A program made the translations under genes and the position numbers. From Limnomonas spitsbergensis (taxonomy: Eukaryota; Chlorophyta; Chlorophyceae; Chlamydomonadales): 64,000 nucleotides of DNA. The stretch covers positions 1,550,001 through 1,614,000 of the forward strand of contig JAYJMM010000029.1 in NCBI GenBank assembly GCA_037349105.1, written 5' to 3'. Of this stretch, positions 53,621 to 64,000 are shown in pieces. The notes beneath the pieces are model-generated. The model worked only from the letters and a program-made list of their open reading frames with translations, was not told the DNA's origin and did not search any database. Numbering within the stretch: the stretch's first letter is position 1; every line of letters starts with the position of its first letter.

Positions 53621-56345
53621 AACAATTAATACATCAACAGTGAGCTATTTTGTAACAAAATGACACTGGCATTGCACCATGGTGTGAATATGCCTTTCAG
53701 TAGTAAAGGCTGTTGCTGCTGGCAGTTGCGGCTACTGTCCCTGGAAACTTCAAACATTTTACCTCTCTCATGTTCCCCACCTTTCTAGTCCGGGAGTTTT
53801 ATTGTTTGCCACAATGCCTTGACAAGTGACGACGGTGCAATACATTTGCAGCAGCAGTCTGCGAATTGAGGGTTTTCATGGTCGAAGCTTGGCTGAGTAC
53901 CGGAAATTTGTGTAACAGACCGCGGCCCCCTGGCAGCCACGGGTTTCACAATCCCAAATTTTCAGACCTTCATCTCTCTTTGGACCGACGCACACTCGCT
54001 ACGATGGCTGTGGGGGGTGGCGGAGGAGAGAGTTGTGGACATCTGCACTTATGTTGTGTTTCGAGTCCCGACCTATCGCTATCGGAACTTTGATGATGCC
54101 AACAAACGGCAGGCCCGGGCATGGCGACATGAACCACTTTTCCGCACTGACCGCGAGCCATCAGTGCCGCGGGCTAATTATCAGATTTTTGTAAAGTTGT
54201 TGCGCCTTTTGTGATGCTTGAGAACATCAAATGTGTGACCCGAAGAGTTTATCATTCGTTTTCCAGTAGATTGAAGCGTGAACATAGATAGAGACTCTAA
54301 CATGTGAGAAAAGTTAGAGATGAGAGTGCGCATGCATACGGTACACAACTTTATAATGAACTTGCCTTTTATTCTTACATTTATTTAAATGTGTATGAAG
54401 TCTGTAAGGTTGACCAAATCACAAAAGATGTTCTGTTATATCCAAGGCACATGCACCATAAATGTTAGTCACCATAAAGGCCCCGATGGCAAGCTGAGCC
54501 TCACACATTTATACGCCCCCAAATTTAAATTGCTCATGTCGTGGCACACTACCAAAACGTGGGCACCACATCACTGTCGGCCACGGATTTCTACAGTCCC
54601 CGTCCAACTTGCAGACAAGGTGTGGAGGAAGATATTTTGTGCACTTTGACGTGGCGGGGAAGAGGGAGTGTAGCGATCTCAGTTGGGTACTGATGCTGCT
54701 ACTTTGATTGATGGCTTAGTGCCGCACGGCATGCCCATTTAGGCATGATTGGCCTGGCTAATATCCCTCGGGATGGATGTGCCAGACAGATTCACGCGAG
54801 GTCGGGGCGTGTATCATTATAAAAGCTTTCCCAGCGTTCTCATAACGCTACAGGGAGAGACAGAACGAGCGAACAGGCGCAGCATCCGGGCTGGCATCCT
54901 AGTGTGGTCACTTGCATGGGCGGCCACGTGCATGAGGCACATTCCGAGCCACCAATGGACTTGACGTATGATCCAAAGCAGGGAATCAAAAGGCAGGGTG
55001 TACTGGCTAATACCCAGGCAATTATGGTGTACGCCCTTCACTGGAGCAAATGGTATATGAAGGCTGTTGCCACGTCTGTGAGGTGCTTCCTTCAGCAACA
55101 AGCTACCTTCGTTACCGGGTCATACCCTCCTATTCCATTACAAAAAATCTGAGGGGTGCGGAAGGTGTAGGTGACTAGGTGTAGTTTTATGACATAACAC
55201 CCCCGGGCCATGCTGCAAAGGCTCGACCGCCAGGGCACCCAACAGTCTGGTCGGGAGAAAAAGAAAGTAAAGGGTGACAAAGAGGAACAGGCGGAAAAAG
55301 GAGCAACGTACCAGCCCATAAAGTGAAGGACTCCCGAAGAAACCCCAGCCCGTCCATTTCCTAGTCCTCCAAAAATAAATGAAAAAATAAATGAAAAATA
55401 AATGAAAAATACCATTCAGTAGGTCAGGAAAACCTGGAAAGAGGAAACAAAATTAAGGGACTCACAGATGGTTTGGAGAGATGGGGGGGGGGAAGTAAGA
55501 GAAGGAAGCCCCGCCGTGTAGGTAAAGGTGTGCGTGTACGAAGTGGAGGTGCAACAGGTCAAGGCCGTGGTGGAGCCGGTTGAAGGGTTTATGATTAAAT
55601 TATTGATGTTAAGGGTTGAATGGGCCAAGGTTTATGTGTATGTGTAGGGGTTGGAGACTGACAGGTGTGTAAGTTTGAGATAGGTGGCCAGGGCGGTGGC
55701 TAGGGTGGTGTCCACTGGCCAGGACAGTGGCTAGGTTGGTGTCCACTGGCCAGGCGTTATCAGCCTACCTGTCTGATGGTGAGCAGGTCTCAGCTGTGCG
55801 CTATCCTGATGTATACCAACGTTCCCTAGTTACAACACCATTTAAATGCTCAGCCCTGCTAGATAGAGGTGTCATCGGCACAGGTCACCTTCTTCGTATT
55901 ACTCTGGATAGCACTGTCACACCTGTGTCAAGACTAGAGTTTTTTCTCAAGATGAGGACCTTGCAATATCCAATTAAACAGCTGTTCACTGCGTCACCAA
56001 ACGAGCAAACAGTCACCAGACATATGAGAAAATAAATAACTGTTCTGAGCACAATTCCGTACCCCTTTCTAGGTTTTCATACCATTGTTTGTACCAGGAT
56101 CCCCACTTCTGTCACAGGCATGCACGATTCATGATGTGGACCTCGAGGCCTGATTTGTCCAAATGGTCAGCATGAGTGGATCCAGCCTAGCTCCGGACTA
56201 ACATCAAGATCTTGCAAACCTCTTTCAGAACTTTTGCATGCACGGAAACGAGAGATGGAAACGCGCGTGCGGTTCTAAAGCAAACATCTCCTGGATTTCC
56301 AGCATGACAGCCGAACTCGTGATTCATCATACTCAAAACCATAAC
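53621..56345. other. Gene-poor spacer
   Basis: No supported gene. It holds AT-rich sequence, a (AAATAAATG)n-like run at 55372-55409 and a short tandem (GTGGCCAGGGC..TGGTGTCCACTG) at 55685-55757. Confidence 0.3.
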
Positions 56346-58380
56346 CTATACAATGGGCAACTGGCTTGTACCCAGCTTTTCTGCTAGCGCGACCTGGGTG
56401 CGCAGCAAGTTGGACAAGTACGACACCATCATGACATCTTGCACACTCTCGTTGAAGAGGCGCTCGAAGTCTGGCTTGCTGAAGTGTGGCACCACGGACA
56501 GAGTGTCCGCGAGGTATCGTCCAATGACCGAGTCGCCCTTGATACGTCCCTCCTGCACGCACAATGGGCAAGAGAGAAATCCTATTATATACCAGCAATG
56601 GTCAGGCCAGAGCCTTGTCCTTTAAGCACGAGGGCTTCGCAAGAAATGCATCAAGGCTTCACAGCTTCTTATTCCGGCTAAGAGGCCACCAATTGCAGGC
56701 CACTTTCTACCACAAAAAGCCTGACTGGGACCAAACCAGGGTCGGCCTACATCCAGCAAGTGACATGGCAGGCCATACACTAGGCCTCATCTTGAAGGCC
56801 ACTAGGTATCTGAACTATATCATAACAAAGAGATTAAAAAATAATATGGCAGTCCCACCGTGACGTCCTCCACGTAGGCATAAGCCTTATCCAAAAGCTC
56901 CTCCAGCCTCTTCAGGGAGTTTGACAGGCTCTCATTATCGGACAAAGGCTTTGACGAGGAGCCGCCCCCAGCTAAGAGCTCAACTGCAACGTGCAACATG
57001 GTAGTATTTGGTTATCAATGCACCCTAGGCCACACCATGATGGTCTTTGGTTGTCGAAAGTGACGGCCACAGCGTAAGCTAAAGAGGCCCTCATGAGCAT
57101 CCCAAATTGGCTTCTCTGTGGCCCCCCCTGATCCATCCATGAGCATTGGAAGTGAGCACTTGCTGGCCATACGCAATCGTCATCAGTAATGACACGTCCG
57201 GATCCAGGGTGATGCAATCAGAGAAGACCTCTGAACATTCAAAACCCTGCCCATGGATGCTGTTCACGTGCCAGACTGAAATAATTCCCAGAAGGCACGC
57301 AGCGGCATAGTTTCTCTTCCTCATAAATCCAGCTCACCTCCTACTCGCTCTGCCTCTGCGAAGAGCACTTTGCATGGCATCTCAACAAACTCCGTGGCTA
57401 GCACCTTGTCCCCCAGGGTGAGGAGGCGGGACATGAAAGCCTGAATGCTGAACTTGCTGCCAGCCAGGGTTGTGTCCACAAGAAGATGGACCTGGGCATC
57501 AACCCAGACAAATAATCAGAATTGCAATCACAGGGATGCCATACTGTCAGGCCTGAGGAAGGCAAACTGAACAGGGTCCAAGTTCCGGCATCCTCATGCC
57601 CCAAACTCTAACTTGGGCCTCACCGAGTTTGGGGCCTCCTTGCTGTAAAACTCCTGGATCAGGGCATCACTCTGGTACAATACAGGCCCGGTGGCAAACC
57701 TGCATGAGGGAAAACATGGAATGCGGGCAACTTGAACTGCATGCGAAAGTTGAACACATTGGCATGCTTCACTTTATATTTGAGTGCACTTCAGCTACAA
57801 TGCAGCAGCATCACGGTCTACGGTCGTAAGGCCCCATGCAGGAAGCCCTGCTGGTTGTGCCACTGGCTGCAGGCCAGTAAAAGTGTTGTCCCCATCCGCC
57901 AAGCGGCCTCCCAAAGGTGCGAACTTCAGTGACCACTGGCCAGTTCCGTAGCTGCACAATTTGGCTGCTGCACTGCTATGCTTACCAGCCAACCACTACT
58001 TCTGATGGCGCCACCCGCTGGTGCAGGTCGAACATGGTCTTGTGGTGTGCAATATCAACTGCCACCTGGTGTCACAAATAAATAGGACATTCCTCAGCTC
58101 CACAACATGACAGGACGAGTGACTGTGTTATTTCATTTCAATTAGTTGGCAAGCACATGCCGCCACTCACCTGTTCGGAACTTTCATTGTGTGGAACGAT
58201 ATAGCAGTTCTTGATCTCCACGGTGCTGTCGGACACCGTTCCGAGTAGCGTGCCAATAACTCTATCCTGCTTCTCATTCCGCCTGATGTAGCCGTCGCAG
58301 ATCGAAAACAGAGCAACAGGGTGGATTTTGACGGAGAGGTTGGTGCCCAGGGTGGGCAAAAGGAGAAGCTTGTCGTTCAT
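56346..58380 (-). CDS. EIF3F: Translation initiation factor eIF3 subunit F
   Basis: Six exons chain in phase to 283 residues: 58380-58171, 58065-57986, 57699-57624, 57491-57338, 56983-56859 and 56552-56346 (TAG). The N-terminal MPN domain (about residues 16-145) opens with VKIHPVALFSICDGYIRRNE, then RVIGTLLGTV and CYIVPHNESSEQ, the eIF3f signature. The later GWFATG and HLLVDTT mark the MPN core. The C-terminal helices (VEDVTVEGRIKGDSVIGRYL, MMVSYLSNLLRTQVALAEKL) match the eIF3f tail that packs in the PCI/MPN octamer. The metalloprotease JAMM histidines of active MPN+ proteins are absent, as is normal for this subunit. It acts in the cytosolic 43S/48S initiation complex. The length is at the family norm (about 280-290 in plants). 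One intron holds a copy of the short interspersed repeat. No neighbour is functionally linked. Confidence 0.93.
57830..57920 (+). repeat. Short interspersed repeat, copy 8 (intronic, diverged)
   Basis: In the eIF3f intron 57985-57700: GGAAGCCCTGCTGGTTGTGC, CACTGGCTGCAGGCCAGT, then GTCCCCATCCGCCAAGCGGCC and CTCCCAAAGGTGCGAAC. Confidence 0.4.
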
Positions 58381-58880
58381 TTTGTTTAATTGCTAGGGAT
58401 GGGAAGAAACTCGCAGACTCGTCGCGAATGGTCAGATCGTTGATTTATCTAGTTTGGAGGCAACGTATCTTGATACGCCAATATATTCTTAATAGCGACA
58501 GCTGATCCTGATTTGTTCTTCACCACGGTGCCCTGTTGCCTCCGTCGTCCCGACTGGCCTGCCTTTTCACAGTAGTCACACTTAGCAGTACTGAGGCCTC
58601 ATATGCCCAGACGGCCTGCATGCTTCATGATGCCTCCAGGAGTGCGAAAGATTTCCCTGTGGTCATCGAGGTATCACACTCAGTGCCGCTCATTTGTAAT
58701 CAATTGAATGCATCACATTCAAAACATGGTATCTGCCAGAAACAATGGCAAATTTGAAGAGGCCATGTTCAGCGTTCGGCGGCTGTAGACGGAACATGAT
58801 GTCACGAGTGGTCTTGAGTTCTCTGACTGGTCGTGGCCTCAATGTTCCATGTCCCCAATGCCAGCTACAACACGTGCCAT
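58381..58880. promoter_or_regulatory. Upstream region of eIF3f
   Basis: Should include the promoter and 5' UTR of the minus-strand eIF3f gene. No specific element is recognised. Confidence 0.3.
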
Positions 58881-58899
58881 GGATGGCATGGGCTGTGCC

Positions 58900-59130
58900 C
58901 ACGCCCACGCCCGGGCTCAATCCTACGCCCATGCCCCAGCCCCAGCCCCAGCCCAGGCCTATGCCAAACCCTTATCCCAACCCAAACTCACCCTGGCCCA
59001 CTCCCAAGTCCCCTGAATACCATGTCTCCACCTTAGCCCGTGCCCTTACCCAGCCCATGTCCAAGAACAAGCCTCATCCGAAACCCAAACCCTCACCCAA
59101 GCCCACACCCTTGACCCAGACCACAACCAT
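58900..59130. repeat. CCCA/CCCT-rich degenerate repeat
   Basis: A run of short units (CCCACGCCCACGCCCGGG, CCCCAGCCCCAGCCCCAGCC, CCCAAGCCCACACCC) with strong strand asymmetry. The open frames are Pro-rich low complexity. Confidence 0.7.
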
Positions 59131-61762
59131 GACTATGACCACAGCCATGAACACGGCCTTCTTCGCCACGTACGCCCAACTTAGATGTGTTATCCAAATT
59201 AATGTAGGGAACAGGCAAACTGACTTCATCAACACGTCTCGTCCTGCAAATGGCACCAGCATTTGACGAGGACATCTACACCAACATCAACGCCAGAGAA
59301 TACGGGATGCAACTACCCTGGCACAAGCATGCCCACTGGCTCCATCATCAGCATCCTCATTGGTGGCATCGAACTCTTTGGTCTCCGGCGTTGGCTCGTA
59401 CATCAGCGCAAGCTTCAATTCATTCTTTGTGACCGATTTCAATACTGGCGGCATGCACGGCATCGACATAGGCTTGAGCTTTTGGCAGACTTTCGCATCA
59501 GCATCATCGAGCAAGTCAGCACCTGCAGCATCCAGCAGCCAGCATCTGTGCACTTCAGCTCTAGCACTAATGACACCTTCAGAGGAACTCATGTCCACAG
59601 CATCAGCCTATGCAGCATCAGCAACGGAAACATAAGCAGCGTTTACCCTCTGGCGTTTACACCTAGACCTCAAATTTCTTGCCTGCCCACTTGCCTGGCA
59701 TTGAAGTCCTCTTTAGTGATTGGTTGCTGCCAATTAAGCCCGCAGCAGTCAAGTTACGGTAGCAGGTTTCTTGTTTCTTCTGCCTCTTGTGGCTTCCGTT
59801 ACGTTTGTCGTGTTGGGTACGGTAAGGCTTTGGTTTACGTGCTGTCGTTTGTAGTGCCTGGCCTAGGACTTTTTGTCTTAAGTGTCTTTTCATCGTTCAG
59901 TGTGCGTAGATTGTTTTCTTGCTCTGGTAACTCATGTTCGTTCTTTCAATTTATTTTGTTTGGCCTCTCTTGACCTCCATGCGCCACCTCCGGTTTTTGA
60001 CTTCCTCTTTTGTCTGACTTGACTTCCGTTACTTTGCCATGTGTCTTCCGTCTCCACTGTCCTGCTGTCTAAGCCTCTTGCTGCTCTAGTTCCTATCAAT
60101 ATCAAATATTGAATTTCTTATTAGTGCATCCTGCACTTGTCAGGTCTGCCATCAATTTCTGTAGGGAGTGCGGGCTTCACAGTTCAGTTCCTTTTTTACT
60201 GGTAGTGTCATGCTAGTGGTACTAACTGAACTTTCCGGCCCATTGTGGGGCATGAATAGTGGAAGTGATTCAAACCCTTAAACCACTTACAGTGTCTTGC
60301 ACACACCCTGGGCCCTGCCAGTGATGGACGCTTGGCGCATAGGGCTGGTAGGGGATGAGCTAGCTCTATTCCAACTACTATGCACAGCTAGGACCATCGT
60401 GCATCAAAAACAATGGATGCAAGGGGACAGGACCATGCAACCCAGCAACCTGATCCAAGGAGCTGTCATACCCATATCCTATGTGATGGGGTAGGAACTT
60501 GGAACCCGGTGTCCTAAACAGGAGAGGAGGGAGAGGATCGTTTGGCAGGACATCCTTCAAGCACTTGGTATGGATGTCACCAATGTTGCACTACCGGGGT
60601 ACCAGTACTGGACCACTTCCTTGTCTTCCAATGTGCAAACCAAAAGAAAGGAGCAGCATCCAAGCCCTAGTATCATTTATGATCCTTCACACGGCTACGA
60701 CACAGCCAGTCTGGAGTTGGACGAACCGTGTTCCCATTTGCCTGGAGGTACCTTGGGGCTAGGGCTCCATGCTTTTCTCTAGCTAGCCCCTGGCATGTCC
60801 ATTATATGAAGCGGAGTAGCACTGCCTGTGTACGGTTGCAGTGAGGTTGTGGTTGGCCGGAAATATTTTCGTTTCTGTGGTGATTACTCTCTTTTTGACC
60901 CATTTGTACCCCATATCATCATGCACAGGTCTTTCTCTTTCAAACAATATAATGGTTGGGGTTTGCAGGATTTCTACCCGCCCACTTTATGGGCAGGTGG
61001 ATGACGTCACACCTCAGGGCCCTGTTTCTTGGTCGGGTCGACGTTCTATATAAACAGCCAATGACAGCATTATAAACAAACAGTGTGCCCAGTGATATGC
61101 ATGGCGATTACGGCATTTAGGTCCTGCACCTCATCGGTTGCAAGGGGTTACATACCCTACCATGGGTTTAAGGGGTTGTCATTACCTGATGGTCATCCTA
61201 CTGACGCATTAGAAATCCAAGAGTGGCAATAAATACACGTAAACTGTCGGACTCTAGATTTAAAACTGTTGTTTAAACGAATTTCGGGTAGGGGGGCCAC
61301 CAAAAGAGGTTTATGCAGCATATCTGCATATGTGAATCCTGTGTTGTTGAGTAAGCAGCGGTGCGCCTGCAATATTTACCGGAAGATTAAGGTTATGATG
61401 TTTATGGCTACAATGCGCATAACCTGAAGCGCCTAGTGGAAAAAGGCGGACATCTCCTGCTTGCAGTAACCGCGGGTTGGTATCATGCACTGTTGTGGAT
61501 GTTAATCAATACATCATGGCCGAGCATATCGTTCCGAATAAACCAGGACTAGTACAAATCATTTCAATTTTCTGACCTTGCTGGGCCAGAGGGTGCATGG
61601 ACCAGCATGAATGAGTGCAAACACGGGTCCAAACACCAGAGCTCCTACTTACTACAGCATAGTCAGCAACATTATAATACATATCCCTGCGACCTTGAAG
61701 TTCAGGTATTTCTCACATCTGCCGAAATTCGGCGTTCGTTCAGTCGGAAAGCCTCAGCATAA
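59131..61762. other. Gene-poor spacer
   Basis: Several open frames overlap here, the longest 59263-59973 (236 codons). It switches from Thr/Ser-rich to Cys/Phe-rich with no recognisable motif, and another frame overlaps it on the opposite strand. The frames near 60.3-60.8 kb are broken. I support no gene. Confidence 0.3.
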
Positions 61763-63580
61763 CTATGTTCGCATGAAGTTGAAGCCAACCAAGCAGAGCA
61801 AGCCGACAGCCAGAGAGCCCCACACAGCACCATTGATGCCATTTAATGCCACCTGCTGCACAGCTCCTCCCATCTCATTTTTTTGTGTGTCGGAGAAAGG
61901 TAGAGTGTCAAGCTGCGCATCGTGAAAGTCATGCAGGTTAGAGGCAAAAAGCAAGAAAATTTACCAAACAACTTGCACGCACTGGAGGGTCTCCATGCTC
62001 CATCGACATGTCCTGCCAAGACTGCCTAGTGATTTCCATTAGTGGCTCACCAAACTGGATGTGATGCGGTCAATATCCTCAACCTCCAGGCTTTGAATAT
62101 CTTTCAAAGCTTGCTGGTGCAGAGGGGAATTATCATCTTCCTCATTTGAGCCTGAGGAGAATAGAGGCAGCAAGAGGAGTCGACACAACTCTATGTTCAT
62201 CAAATCTGAACATGAAGTATGAACCAAGTTTTCGCTCGCCATGAATTAAAATTGCGGTGGTTTGAAAAGGCTTCCACTCACCACCCCCACGACGCTTCCA
62301 TCTCCAGATCTCAGACAGCATAGCCTGAGTAGACAGAGGTAAAAGACTATCAGCATGCTAGCATCCCAGCATTCCCAAATGGGGAGTTGTCTTAGTTTCA
62401 TAATCCTTTTCCAGGCCATTGTCTGTAGGGGAACTGTCTTCCCTCCCTGATGCATCCAGGAGGAAACCCCTGACCTGGGTTGCCTGCAAGGCCTCTAGAT
62501 CATCCAGAGCATCTGTGGGGCCATTCTCGTCGTTATCTAACATCTGATCCAAGCAAGTCCTCGCCCTGGGATGGAAACATAATAAAGGTGAGTACATCCG
62601 AGGCAAAATTACAGACAGTATTGCAAATGGAGAGCAACCATAGAGGTGGATCATGCATTAAGTTTATGACAAGCATGTGGGCACCTCATAAGCAGGTGTA
62701 AATAGGCAATGTCCTGTTCTATGTAGTACAAACGGTTTTAAAGCCTCTGGTGCGGATAGTGTTGTACATGAAACCAATGAGCTTTTCCAGGTGCCCAGAG
62801 GTACATACCATTCATAAAAAGGGATTGGAATTATGCCCTCACCTGTTGATGTCAAAATCAGCAGCAACCCCTTTTGGCAGTTTGGCCGAGAGCATGAAGT
62901 ACTTCTTCGCTTCAAAGCGAGAGAAGCCCAGGCCTGTAGCAAGCGGTTGGGGGAGCAGACGGGGCACAGATCAGCGAGGTAGTGGACTTTGAGGTTATAG
63001 CAGCATTAAGAAGTCCCCTGCAATCTATTATTCTGGCAGAGATTATCATCCCATGATGGTGCTGACATGGGACCCAGGTTTGTACGGGAGCCAGGGGGGT
63101 GGGGCTGAGGAAGTGCAATGTGCACAGAGTTTCTGCAAGAGAGCCTCATCATTGTCATACACACCTTTCAGCTCTGTCACTATGGTCGAGCATCCAATCA
63201 ACGCATCAGATTTCTTCTCCACTTCACTTTTCCCAACGGACGTCCCTGATCCCTGGAGGCATGCACAGGTATATGATCATGCAAAACTGCATTCCCCTGG
63301 AAAATATAAGGCTCGGCAATATTAATTGTTCTTGTCAGGACTGCAATATATTCCTGTGATAATCATGGACTGCTTGACCAACTCTTACTGGTACGGCATT
63401 CAGTGATACTTGCAGTCTCTGCATGGTTGATTTCCTAATTGCATGATATGGCGCTGAAGACTGCAGTGCTCTTGCATCAATGCTCCTGCTGGGGATGAAT
63501 GCCTTGGTCCCAGCTCCCTGAAGAGATCGACACGAGCCCTTAACATTTGGAAATCGAGGAGTGCATAGTCCAGACTGCAT
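61763..63580 (-). CDS. Plastid-targeted, C-terminally membrane-anchored protein, unknown function
   Basis: Seven exons chain in phase to 251 residues: 63580-63389, 63252-63165, 62933-62843, 62565-62475, 62324-62282, 62151-62051 and 61912-61763 (TAG). The first exon encodes 64 residues rich in Ser, Arg and Ala without acidic clusters (MQSGLCTPRFPNVKGSCRSL to KSTMQRLQVSLNAVP), a typical algal chloroplast transit peptide. The next 140 residues are soluble and charged (SEVEKKSDALIG, LGFSRFEAKKYFMLSAKLPK, ALDDLEALQATQAMLSEIW, QSLEVEDIDRITSSL). Near the C-terminus a single hydrophobic span follows (GAVWGSLAVGLLCLVGFNF) and the protein ends MRT. This fits a stromal-facing or thylakoid/envelope protein anchored by its C-terminus. 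I do not recognise the family. The phase-consistent seven-exon model is strong evidence that the gene is real; location is inferred from leader and anchor only. Confidence 0.72.
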
Positions 63581-64000
63581 TGAATGATTCAGAAGACTCG
63601 GGAATAAATAACGAAAGGAGGACGATATCTAATCTGACTCTGTTTGCGAATAATGAATCTCTGGATGAGACCGCTGGTATATCGTGTGCCGGTGAATGAT
63701 GTACTTATGTGGCTTGCCCCCTTGCTCGGATAACTCGACCTCCACCTCTTCTCAGTAGGAGAGACATTCCAATTTGCCTGCAGATGCAAGGCCTCAGATA
63801 TCCCAGCAGGGTCTGCGTTGGACCCTCGGTGCCCAAACCTTGTTCGCCGTTGGCCGTTCGAGTAAGGCCCCGACCAGCTTTATTCGCGCATGACAGCATC
63901 TCCTCGCCGCAATTTCTCTGTCCCTCGATCGGGTTTACGAGCCTTAACAGTAGCCGAATTAGCATCAAGACTTTCTCATCGGGCGCCTCTTTATCTCCTG
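63581..64000. other. Upstream region of the plastid protein gene
   Basis: 5' flank of the minus-strand gene. A minus-strand frame at 63968-63705 (Arg/Gly/Leu-rich) is open, but I found no phase-compatible link to the downstream gene, so it is not called. Confidence 0.3.

Noticed and set aside
59263..59973. 236-codon plus-strand frame
   Set aside because: No domain, abrupt composition change, overlapped by an opposite-strand frame, and no splice context; not enough to call a gene.
63705..63968. First exon of the plastid protein gene or a separate gene
   Set aside because: The downstream exon already has an in-frame ATG with a full transit peptide, and no compatible donor/acceptor pair was found.

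Overview
The window is nuclear DNA of a green alga. All well-supported genes are split by many introns with GTGAGT/GTAAGT-type donors and (C/T)AG acceptors. The proteins belong to the green lineage: a plant-type BAH-PHD histone reader, an alpha-glucan phosphorylase with a plastid-like leader, a plant/animal USP53/54-like protein, and a plastid-targeted membrane protein. Long introns, low-complexity tracts, TTTAGGG-like runs and many LINE remnants fit a repeat-rich chlamydomonadalean of the Dunaliella/Haematococcus sort. The species cannot be fixed from sequence alone. No bacterial operons, CRISPR arrays or phage genes were seen.

Layout. 0-2.5 kb: the last exon of an unknown + strand gene, then a 9-exon BAH-PHD gene (-). 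3.3-4.1 kb: LINE 3' fragment. 4.8-13.5 kb: a 15-exon coiled-coil protein gene (-), whose introns carry a 1.6-kb minisatellite, poly-C repeats, several copies of a short interspersed repeat, and an intron built from tandem copies of its own downstream exon. 14.1-15.55 kb: a head-to-head, apparently single-exon gene (+) for a disordered Ser-rich protein. 16.5-18.5 kb: LINE 3' ends. 19.4-24.9 kb: a 14-exon alpha-glucan phosphorylase (-) with half of a long-inverted-repeat element in one intron. 26.0-27.0 kb: a complete copy of that foldback element. 27.6-32.0 kb: LINE graveyard with recognisable reverse-transcriptase pieces in both orientations. 33.07-34.28 kb: a 46-bp satellite. 35.0-47.8 kb: a gene of about 18 exons (+) for a ~2,360-residue USP-like ubiquitin hydrolase with poly-Q and Pro/Ala-rich repeats. 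48-56 kb: gene-poor, with degraded mobile-element and membrane-protein pieces and a 0.67-kb pyrimidine tract. 56.3-58.4 kb: eIF3f (-). 61.8-63.6 kb: a 251-residue plastid-targeted, C-terminally membrane-anchored protein of unknown function (-).

The genes are unrelated housekeeping or regulatory genes (chromatin reading, starch breakdown, ubiquitin pathway, translation initiation, plastid membrane) and form no pathway cluster. For the six multi-exon genes I built exon chains by hand; in each, the phases agree at every junction and the summed length is a multiple of three. The main biological interest is genome architecture: intron birth by exon tandem duplication, a foldback element with an intronic half-copy, an intron-rich short repeat, and LINE decay.
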